The position numbers and the translations under genes are program-made. From an uncultured Lachnospiraceae bacterium (GTDB lineage: Bacteria > Bacillota > Clostridia > Lachnospirales > Lachnospiraceae), in contig CAUAFT010000014.1 in NCBI GenBank assembly GCA_958428365.1, positions 1-64,000 of the forward strand: a stretch of DNA of 64,000 nucleotides, given 5' to 3'. Positions 8,259 through 15,909 of the stretch are shown piece by piece (the stretch's first letter is position 1; each line of letters begins with the position of its first letter). Under the pieces are notes generated by a model. It was not told the origin of the DNA. It ran no database searches and saw nothing but the letters and a program-made list of their open reading frames with translations.

Positions 8259-10800
8259 AATAGAAACATTTTTAAAAAGAATAGATTTAAAACCAGAAAT
8301 GAAACTTATCTGTGACATATTTGAATTTATTTATGAGTGTGATGCAAAGAAAATAGTGGGTTTAGAGGAAAGAATGGCTGCATTGTTTTGCCGAAGTGTG
8401 GCATATTTACCTCAAGATGATATTCCGGAAGAAGTAAAAAAATTATTACTTAATGCTTTTTTGAACATAAGAACAATGGCCAATCAGAGAAATGGGACAG
8501 GTGAATTACGAACAATATATTTATTAAACCAGATATACCAATCAAATGCAAAAACAGAATATGATGAGATAATCGAAGAAGATTTTGAACTCTTGTTAGA
8601 CAATCTTGAGAAGATAAGAATATTATTTAGAATAGTAGATGACAACGCAGATGAATATTTCCCGATAAGTTCTTTATTATTCAATCTAATAGACTGTGAT
8701 AATTTAGTACGTGATATAAGAAAAGTTAAAACTATACAGGCGTTAATGCTTGCATTACAGATATTTGACAAGAGTAAGTATCCAAAACAGTTTGAGGATA
8801 TTCAAAATATAGTCCATGAAAAAGATTTAAAATTTATAGAATATTTATTTGATGGTGCAAGTCGTTTAGGCGGAGATGAATGGAAGTGTAATTACGAAAA
8901 AAATGGGACGCTCGTTTTATATGATGCTAAAAATAGTTCGATTCTGATTCGAAACATAAATAGAGAGTATTTTGAGATAGATAAAAATATTCAGGATATT
9001 TACAACTTTTCAGAAGTACATGAAGAAAAGAATGAGGAAGAGACTGGGATGGCATATTATGTAGAATATCCGATGAGTAATTTTGATCCTGTAGATTTAG
9101 TAAATGAGTTTTCAATTATAAATAACAGAAATTCTATTTTACAAATATTAAAACTTATATATGAGGATAAGTATTACAATATTCTTCTTGAGTATTCATT
9201 ATTTAGAGATTCTAAAAGTGTTCGGCCTATTAACCCATTTGCAAAAAATGATATGTATACGATTATTGATGGTAATAGTGTTTTAGATGGATTAGTAGAA
9301 GTATCCAAGTGGTTAAAAAAATATGGATTGGTTAGGCTAGCTGGTAATGGAATTCAAATTGTAAACTTAGGTACATTTATAAGTTTAGAAAAAATATGTA
9401 CTGTAAAATTTGACCTATTAGGAATAGACGATGAAAGTATTAGTTTTACAGAACTATTAGTGAATTGGGTAAGAAATTGTCCAAATAAAAGAGCCTCATT
9501 CAATATATTTTTAAAAGAATATACTGAAGAATTAAAGTATATTTATGAAATGGAATATTTATTTAACAAGAATTTTGAAGATGATTACTTTATGCCATAT
9601 TCCATAGATTCCAAATTAATCGATGAACTTGATTTTGATGAAATAATAAGTGCTTTTCCAATCCGTACTTTTAATGTAAAAAAAGATTTCTTAGAGGATA
9701 GCATAACGATTAGTCTAGACGGAGGCGATGAGGACTTTTCAGATTATGAAATAAAGGATATATCCGGAGATGAAATTCGTGGTTTGGCAGGAGATATTTT
9801 AGCGTGTGTTGATGAAGAGAATCATGTTCTATATACAGGAGTGGAAGTCAAACATTACACTCTTTTAAAAGAAAAAATTTCACAACTTAACAGTAAGGCT
9901 TTGAATAGAGATGTAATAGATAAAATAGGTGACTTTAATGTTTTTCAAATTGTGAAAATGATGAATTGTTTTGAAATAGCATTTAAAAGAATACATCCTG
10001 GAATACCAATGATTGATATAGCTAGATATAGATTGGCACATCATTTGTTGTTATTGAAATTAGATCAAGACAAAGTGATACCTTGGATAGAGTTGCTCAA
10101 TAGTCATGAAATAGTGGAGTATTCATTTGTGAACTCACTACCACATAATGGAGAACAGGGGGTTTTATATATCCCTAAAGACAGAAGTCGTTCGCAAAGT
10201 ACATTTAAACATATATACGAGAAGTATATTTCGGATCCGCTAAAAAGAGATGTAGTTGATATATACGACCAAAAAATAACATTAGAGGCAGATGGATATT
10301 ATGTGGGACATGAAAAAATAACAAAAGTAGTTTTTCTATTTGATTTAATTCAAAATGGTAAAGCAACGAAGGATACGCTTGATTATTATTTAAACAAAAA
10401 TAGTGTTGAAGATAATATACATATAGTTTTTTATTGTAATGATAAAAAGGTTAGTGTTGCTGAAATTATTGAAATGAACAATGAGTGTGAGGTTGAAGTG
10501 TATACTATATATTCAGGAGAAGGTGGAAGAAAAAAAGTACAAGAGTATTTGAATAAAAAGTTAGTGCATAGAAAATGCACAGTATTGGAACCGTTAAAGA
10601 ACCTTTCGCGTGTGTTATCTAAAGAGGATGATGAGTTATGCAAATCAATCTATAAAGGACGTCTTGGGGGCAAGATATATCCAGGTGACTATATAGTTAT
10701 TAGAGAGTATAATCAGCCAAAGCATAATATTATGTCAGATGATATAATGAAATTGGAAAAAGTGACAGCATTATTCTGCAAAAGAGCTGAAAACTACTAG
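8248..10800 (+). CDS. Unknown 850-aa partner of the AEP-RT protein
   Basis: An 850-aa cytoplasmic protein with no transmembrane segment or Walker motif. The front (1-250) looks all-helical, the middle mixed and acidic. The C-terminal part holds VVFLFDLIQNGKAT (694-707), which vaguely recalls the PRPP-binding loop of phosphoribosyltransferases (hydrophobic strand, D, then G-K-T), followed by another strand VEVYTIYSGEGG. I think this could be a PRTase-like effector, but the second acidic residue of that loop is not present, so it may be degenerate. The 11-base overlap with the RT gene implies translational coupling and joint function. Confidence 0.75.
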   Translation: MKDKIETFLKRIDLKPEMKLICDIFEFIYECDAKKIVGLEERMAALFCRSVAYLPQDDIPEEVKKLLLNAFLNIRTMANQRNGTGELRTIYLLNQIYQSNAKTEYDEIIEEDFELLLDNLEKIRILFRIVDDNADEYFPISSLLFNLIDCDNLVRDIRKVKTIQALMLALQIFDKSKYPKQFEDIQNIVHEKDLKFIEYLFDGASRLGGDEWKCNYEKNGTLVLYDAKNSSILIRNINREYFEIDKNIQDIYNFSEVHEEKNEEETGMAYYVEYPMSNFDPVDLVNEFSIINNRNSILQILKLIYEDKYYNILLEYSLFRDSKSVRPINPFAKNDMYTIIDGNSVLDGLVEVSKWLKKYGLVRLAGNGIQIVNLGTFISLEKICTVKFDLLGIDDESISFTELLVNWVRNCPNKRASFNIFLKEYTEELKYIYEMEYLFNKNFEDDYFMPYSIDSKLIDELDFDEIISAFPIRTFNVKKDFLEDSITISLDGGDEDFSDYEIKDISGDEIRGLAGDILACVDEENHVLYTGVEVKHYTLLKEKISQLNSKALNRDVIDKIGDFNVFQIVKMMNCFEIAFKRIHPGIPMIDIARYRLAHHLLLLKLDQDKVIPWIELLNSHEIVEYSFVNSLPHNGEQGVLYIPKDRSRSQSTFKHIYEKYISDPLKRDVVDIYDQKITLEADGYYVGHEKITKVVFLFDLIQNGKATKDTLDYYLNKNSVEDNIHIVFYCNDKKVSVAEIIEMNNECEVEVYTIYSGEGGRKKVQEYLNKKLVHRKCTVLEPLKNLSRVLSKEDDELCKSIYKGRLGGKIYPGDYIVIREYNQPKHNIMSDDIMKLEKVTALFCKRAENY

Positions 10801-10849
10801 AAAGGTTTTGGGTACAGTAGCTTTGTAACCACGTTAATAGAATATAAAA

Positions 10850-10868
10850 CCGTATCAAAATGATGCGG
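10850..10868 (+). terminator. Possible terminator of the RT operon
   Basis: CCGTATCA (10850-10857), loop AAA, TGATGCGG (10861-10868), followed by CTTTAAAA. The stem is 8 pairs with one wobble and the T run is short. Confidence 0.55.
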
Positions 10869-10937
10869 CTTTAAAACCTAATAATATCAGATTTATATGA
10901 AAAACTGAACCCGAAAAAGAGTTTGAGTAATGTACAT

Positions 10938-10981
10938 GAGCCAAGAAATGCCGAATTTACAGCGTTTCTTGGCTCGTTTTT
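10938..10981 (+). terminator. Intrinsic terminator after the RT operon
   Basis: GAGCCAAGAAA (10938-10948) pairs perfectly with TTTCTTGGCTC (10965-10975) over 11 bp, and TTTTT follows at 10977-10981. Confidence 0.75.
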
Positions 10982-11119
10982 GGTTGAGCGATAATCAAAT
11001 GATAATAATTTTGAAAAAGTTAGGATGGATAATTAGTTTGGTGTAACTAAATACCAATTATCACCAAGCCTGTGAATTTTGTCGTCATCTCTTGGGGCAT
11101 ACAATGTAATTAAGGGGAG

Positions 11120-11159
11120 AAATTGATAGGGTGGAGCCAAGGCTCCGCCCTATCAATTT
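11120..11159. repeat. 19-bp hairpin with a two-base loop
   Basis: AAATTGATAGGGTGGAGCC (11120-11138) and GGCTCCGCCCTATCAATTT (11141-11159) pair over 19 bp with a single T-G wobble; the spacer is AA. The right arm overlaps the stop codon of the transposase-like remnant. It may be a bidirectional terminator or an element end. Confidence 0.75.
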
Positions 11160-11422
11160 TCGAGAGATGTAATATATTTCATAAAATTTTTCTTGAAATA
11201 AAATGCTCTGTTTTTATCAGAGAATTCTCTGTTATAAATATTGGAATATATAGGATGATATGGCTTATAAGGCTTTTTTGTAGAAGAATTACCGGAGTAA
11301 CCCAACTTGCGGAAAACACGGTACAAAGAGCCTAGATGTCGGGAATAGCCTTTTGCAGTGCGAAGCTTACCGTAAAGTTCACAGACAGTTTTCTTAGAAT
11401 TGTTTTTTGTGGTGATTAACAT
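11153..11422 (-). pseudogene. Remnant resembling an IS481-like transposase
   Basis: 89 codons. The segment CELYGKLRTAKGYSRHLGSL followed by YRVFRKLGY and KPYKPY recalls the N-terminal region just before the catalytic core of IS481-like transposases from clostridia. The expected DDE core is missing: after KPYKPYHP the sequence becomes unrelated and stops inside the 11120-11159 hairpin. This match is from memory, and the frame could instead be an unrelated small ORF. No ribosome site was found. Confidence 0.4.
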
Positions 11423-11511
11423 TCTATAGGACTCAATCGTTTTTGTATAGTAGTAGGTGTCACATCAATTGTAACTCTACAGTTTTTTGAGACTATATTG
11501 AAAATTATTAC

Positions 11512-11540
11512 TTGACGTTAGTTCGTGATACATTTATCAT
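11512..11540 (+). promoter_or_regulatory. Promoter of the pPIWI-RE operon
   Basis: TTGACG (11512-11517), a 17-base spacer and TATCAT (11535-11540). The predicted start near 11547 gives an untranslated leader of about 160 bases before ATG 11706. Confidence 0.7.
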
Positions 11541-11546
11541 TATATA

Positions 11547-11675
11547 TGTACACGAGTAATAGAATATAAAGAAGACTAAGGGAATATCTATAGTTGCTTT
11601 TTAGGGATACAGCTATTCTCATGGTGATATTTTTAATGTTACGTTCTTTGATTTCGTGTCAAGGAACTTTTTTTA
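11547..11675 (+). ncRNA. Structured leader / attenuator before the pPIWI-RE operon
   Basis: Between the promoter and the first gene, pairings include GGGAATATC with GATATTTTT, and ATAGTTG with CAGCTAT. A terminator hairpin, GTTCTTTG (11643-11650) with CAAGGAAC (11660-11667), is followed by seven Ts (11668-11674). Termination here would release an RNA of about 125 nt; read-through would express the operon. It could be an attenuator or a stand-alone small RNA. No short ORF with a ribosome site was recognised in it. Confidence 0.55.
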
Positions 11676-11705
11676 TTGTATTTTTCAGAAAGTGGAGGTA
11701 TGAAA

Positions 11706-12839
11706 ATGGATGACTTAACAAAATTAAAAACGGCATTTAGTCTTATCGTTATTGGTTTATATGAAAAAGAACAGCAGAAAAAAGAAGGTGAATATTGTTA
11801 TAGCAAGAAACTTATTCACGGTATTAATATCTTTCAAAGTTTGAATTATAAGTATAATCCTAAGGGATTTGATTTTAGTAAGATGCATGAGCAAAGTTTT
11901 ATTACAAACTATGCTATGCAGCCGGTGTCTCAATGGTTTGATGGATGGGAAAAAACAGATGAATTAGATTTGGTGAATCAAGGATTTTATTATATGGATG
12001 CATTGGTCGGGGATAGTGGATTTAACACTTTTCATGTTAATGACAATTGTGAAGATTATATTGAATATGTGGAAAAGGATGTTGTTGCAGGAATAGAACA
12101 AAGGGCAGTTTATGATTGTTTAAGGGCATTAAATCAAGATGAATATGTGAATTTGAGAAAATACTTTATAGACTATCCGATAACTAATCTTGAAGAATTG
12201 CGTAAGTTAAAACTTACATATTCTGAAAACGACATAGCGTTGCATGCAATAGAAAATGCTTACGAAGAAATAATGGAAGATTGTTTTGTTTGTCCGAAGT
12301 GCGGTTGGACCTTGCAGAAAGAAAAGATAGGTATGCGATGCCAAAATCGTTCTTGTTGTGAAGAAAAATATATTCAAGGTGAACTCAAAGGTATTTTAGG
12401 TGAGTCGGGGATGCTGCGCTTAAAGAGAGGTGTAATGAAATATATTTCTGTTCCAGGAAAACTGGAGTTGGAGATATATAATTATTGTAACAAGCACAAA
12501 GTTCAAAGTGTATTATGGCCGGAAATGGATAAGTATGATATCGGTATTACTTTTCCTAATGGTGATGTATGGGCAATTGATGCAAAAGCGATAAGAGAAC
12601 CTCAATTTTTAAAGGAAAATATAATTCGAGATGGTGGATTCCCTGATGGGGATTACAAAAGAGGTTTTTATGTAATTCCAGATGCATATGCAGATGACAG
12701 AACCGATTATTTAGATATAATAAATCGCCAGTTAGGAAGTATGGGAAATAGAAATATACGTTGTATAAGATTACGTGATTTGAAAAAGGAAATAAGAGAA
12801 AGGGGTAAGAAAAATGAAAGAAATAAAGAAGAAGTTTAA
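11706..12839 (+). CDS. pPIWI-RE-associated PD-(D/E)XK endonuclease
   Basis: 377 aa. A mainly helical N-terminal half is followed by a zinc ribbon (C196-x2-C199 ... C212 ... C217/C218) and a C-terminal restriction-endonuclease fold: E256 in LELEIY, D278 in KYDIG and the D292-A-K294 strand of VWAIDAKA. This is the nuclease partner of pPIWI-RE three-gene islands. I chose ATG 11706, with GGAGG 7 bases upstream; the ATG at 11700 sits only 1 base from it. The gene overlaps the helicase by 26 bases. It is A+T-rich like the rest of the island. Confidence 0.85.
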   Translation: MDDLTKLKTAFSLIVIGLYEKEQQKKEGEYCYSKKLIHGINIFQSLNYKYNPKGFDFSKMHEQSFITNYAMQPVSQWFDGWEKTDELDLVNQGFYYMDALVGDSGFNTFHVNDNCEDYIEYVEKDVVAGIEQRAVYDCLRALNQDEYVNLRKYFIDYPITNLEELRKLKLTYSENDIALHAIENAYEEIMEDCFVCPKCGWTLQKEKIGMRCQNRSCCEEKYIQGELKGILGESGMLRLKRGVMKYISVPGKLELEIYNYCNKHKVQSVLWPEMDKYDIGITFPNGDVWAIDAKAIREPQFLKENIIRDGGFPDGDYKRGFYVIPDAYADDRTDYLDIINRQLGSMGNRNIRCIRLRDLKKEIRERGKKNERNKEEV

Positions 12840-15800
12840 GATATATTATGATGAAAAAAATAGTTCTTTGAAAATAGAGCATTTTATCTTATTTGAAATG
12901 GCTCTCATGATGGTAGTTCATTTTAGAAAAGATGCTGATCCGAATAAAGGGTACATATTATTTACGAAGTATCATAATATTGGAAAATGGGAATATAATA
13001 CAGATTCTTATGTTATCCAGAATGCAAGCATTTGTTTGAAAAAGTTTCGTTCAGAAAAAATATGGAAAGACACATTGAAGGAATATAAGAAAGATGAATA
13101 TGCAGGAATACGTCTGTTTAATATTTTTGATGATAAAATTACCGAAAAAGATACGAATAATTTGGTATACGCAGATCGTAAAGATGACTACATGCGATAT
13201 ATTAATTCATATAGTAGTACTAGAAGTGGAAAGTATGCAACTCAGGGGAGTTATAAATACTATAACAAAAACAATGAAGAAAAGCATGTTTATGTAAATC
13301 TTAATGAGGACATGGATGAGAAAATCTGTAGTTTGCCAATAGAAGTAAAACAGCGTGAGAAGATAGACATTGATGTTGGAAGTTTAATTGATGCTGCTAC
13401 AGAGATGAAAAAAATACTACCGGAAGACCATTGTGTAAATATACTTAAAAATAATTTTATCAAAGAAGTGAATGGTGGAAAAGTTAATCTGGCAACAAAA
13501 CTGGAAATTGATAAAGTTATTAACATAGTGGGAATGGTTGGAGCAGGTAAGACAACATTACTGAAAACATTGACATATGTTTTGGACAAGCAAAAGAAAA
13601 AGGTTGTTATTGTAACCGATACAGTTGCAGAAGTTTTCAATTTGTATAAATATTTTCGTTCGTTGGGGTGCAAGTGCAGTCCATTAATAGGGAAGGCTGA
13701 ACGTGTAAAGTATATTAATCAAATGATTAGTGAGGATGCATATTATTTGGATGAAGATACATCCAAATATTTAACAACAAATTGTTTGGTTGATGGTTTG
13801 GACTTGGAAAATGAGAATGCGGTATCATTTGGTGAAGAACCTTGTACTAAGTTGGAACATGGTAGCCAAAAATATGTATGTCCATATTTTGAACAGTGCG
13901 CTACCACTGCTATGCAGAGAGAGGCGGGAAAGAGTAATATTGTAATCACAACTGTTGCAGGATTTGTAATGAGTAGAGTGGGAAAATTGCAGAATATTTA
14001 TCTTAAAGAGGTTGTTGAAACAGCAGACGTAGTGTTTTATGACGAATGTGACAGAGTACAGAAGAATTTAGATGATTTATTTACTCCTGCAACAGAATTT
14101 AATTCATTTATAAATGAATGTGCGGAAGATTATCATCAGTTTATGTTGGAATCAAATGCAAAACGACTGGAAAATATTGCAAGTATGTATTATGCGGAAT
14201 TGCAATCGAAGTCCCCTACTGTATTGGCATGTGTTTCCAATGCCGTAAAGGCTGCTAAAAACAGTGGGAGTAAAAGCGCCTTATCAAACACTTTTTCAGC
14301 ATATACTCTATTAGATAGTATACAGGATGAGATTTCAGAGCATACAGTTAAAGAGATATATCAGTTAATGGATTTTGATAAATTGGAAATGAGCTCATTA
14401 TATGATATTATGATTAGTTCGTGTGAAAGTATAAAAACGGATCGGTTCGAACTGTTATTGGCAGAATGGCTGGATAAAAATGAACCACGGCTTATCCTGG
14501 AGGATATGAATAAAGTATCTGAGGAAAATCCTAATATAAGTGAAAAGGAACTCAAGGATATTCGAAAAGAAATAGAAAAGAAAAATAGGAAAAAAATTGA
14601 GTTGCGAAAAAAAATACAGCTTATTATTACACTGATTTTCTTCGATAAGTTTGTTATGAATATCGGAGATGCGTATGAGGATTCACAGGATATTACAATG
14701 GGATACAATGAGTTGGTAGGATTTATCAGAACTCGCTTTACAGCTCAACAAGACTATTTACCATCTGCATTAATGGGAAATCTGTTTGGGATTAAATCAA
14801 CAAATGAGGACGATATATTGTTGTTTAGACAATATGCATATGGAAGAGCTTTGTTAACAAATCTGCCATATTTAAGAGTAAATAGTGATGGAGTTCCTAT
14901 TGGTCCGCATGTGATATTGTTATCCGGTTCCAGTTATGCGAAAGGCTCATATGAATATCATGTAAATGCAGATGTTAGTTATATAATTGAAGCAGATAAA
15001 TCAGTTAGGGATTATATTGCAAGAACACAGTTTGTGGAACTTGGATTGGAAGAACGTGTGTCTGGTAGTCCGTTGAAAAAAAGAGAAGAAATTTTGCGAA
15101 AAGTTGTAGATAAGTGTACGTTGAATATTATTTCTGAACTTGATAAGGAAGGAAAAATCCTTTTGGTTGTCAATAGTTTTTCACAAGCGGAAGTTGTAGC
15201 AACACATTTGAGTGCGAATTTAATCAAGCGAGGATGCAAAGAAGAGGTGTGCGCTTTGGTTTCAGACAGGAGTATTGACAAAGGAGAACCAGATAAATAT
15301 ATTCGTCGAGGTGAAGTTTACAAATTTGATAAGAAAAAAGCAAGAATTTTAGTGGCTCCGGCGTTAGCAATAGAGCGCGGACACAATATTGTTGATGAGC
15401 ATGGACATTCGTCGTTGAGTAGTGTATTCTTTTTGATTCGACCTATGGGGGTCCCTGATGATGTTAAAGAAAAAAGCATTAAGATGAATGGATACATGGC
15501 GACAAAAATGTATGAATATAAAGGTACGGATATATATGAAAAGAATTTATATGTACGGCAAGAGGCAACAAAATTTTGGAATCGAATGAATTATTCATCT
15601 AAAAGAAGGTTGGATAATTTGTGTGATACAGAGATAAAGACAGATTTGGTTGCCACAATGTTTGTACTGATATTGCAGATTTTCGGGCGTCTATGCAGAG
15701 TTACAGATGCTTCGAAAAATCCGCCTACAGTATATTTTGTTGACGGTGCTTTTAGAAAAAGGTCAGGTGTAGAAGAAGGATTTGATACATTAGATGAATT

Positions 15801-15909
15801 GTATTTATATTTGAAGAATATGTTGATGGATTCAGAGAATGGTGAAATTGCCAAGACATTATATGAACCATTTTTTACAGCATACGAAGGAGGAATTAGG
15901 CATGAGTAA
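12814..15909 (+). CDS. pPIWI-RE-associated DinG/XPD-like helicase
   Basis: 1031 aa, SF2 helicase. Walker A GMVGAGKT (240-247), a DEAD-like box YDECD (409-413) and motif VI QIFGRLCRV near the C-terminus are visible. Four cysteines between motifs I and II (C324, C344, C356 and C362, the last two as CPYFEQC) match the 4Fe-4S cluster position of XPD/DinG helicases. The first 200 residues are a separate domain, probably the island-specific domain known as pPIWI_RE_Z. The ATG lies inside the nuclease gene (26-base overlap), and its end overlaps the pPIWI gene by 8 bases, implying translational coupling. In the family it is thought to unwind target duplex for the pPIWI protein. Confidence 0.88.
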   Translation: MKEIKKKFKIYYDEKNSSLKIEHFILFEMALMMVVHFRKDADPNKGYILFTKYHNIGKWEYNTDSYVIQNASICLKKFRSEKIWKDTLKEYKKDEYAGIRLFNIFDDKITEKDTNNLVYADRKDDYMRYINSYSSTRSGKYATQGSYKYYNKNNEEKHVYVNLNEDMDEKICSLPIEVKQREKIDIDVGSLIDAATEMKKILPEDHCVNILKNNFIKEVNGGKVNLATKLEIDKVINIVGMVGAGKTTLLKTLTYVLDKQKKKVVIVTDTVAEVFNLYKYFRSLGCKCSPLIGKAERVKYINQMISEDAYYLDEDTSKYLTTNCLVDGLDLENENAVSFGEEPCTKLEHGSQKYVCPYFEQCATTAMQREAGKSNIVITTVAGFVMSRVGKLQNIYLKEVVETADVVFYDECDRVQKNLDDLFTPATEFNSFINECAEDYHQFMLESNAKRLENIASMYYAELQSKSPTVLACVSNAVKAAKNSGSKSALSNTFSAYTLLDSIQDEISEHTVKEIYQLMDFDKLEMSSLYDIMISSCESIKTDRFELLLAEWLDKNEPRLILEDMNKVSEENPNISEKELKDIRKEIEKKNRKKIELRKKIQLIITLIFFDKFVMNIGDAYEDSQDITMGYNELVGFIRTRFTAQQDYLPSALMGNLFGIKSTNEDDILLFRQYAYGRALLTNLPYLRVNSDGVPIGPHVILLSGSSYAKGSYEYHVNADVSYIIEADKSVRDYIARTQFVELGLEERVSGSPLKKREEILRKVVDKCTLNIISELDKEGKILLVVNSFSQAEVVATHLSANLIKRGCKEEVCALVSDRSIDKGEPDKYIRRGEVYKFDKKKARILVAPALAIERGHNIVDEHGHSSLSSVFFLIRPMGVPDDVKEKSIKMNGYMATKMYEYKGTDIYEKNLYVRQEATKFWNRMNYSSKRRLDNLCDTEIKTDLVATMFVLILQIFGRLCRVTDASKNPPTVYFVDGAFRKRSGVEEGFDTLDELYLYLKNMLMDSENGEIAKTLYEPFFTAYEGGIRHE

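Larger units (their letters stand above)
10801..11152. other. Intergenic region with three hairpins
   Basis: No gene found. The stretch holds two hairpins that can end the RT operon transcript (10850-10868 and 10938-10981) and a long near-perfect hairpin (11120-11159) adjoining a transposase-like remnant. Confidence 0.6.

Noticed and set aside
13290..13673. Antisense ORFs within the pPIWI-RE helicase
   Set aside because: Low-complexity mirror translations of an A+T-rich gene, without ribosome sites.
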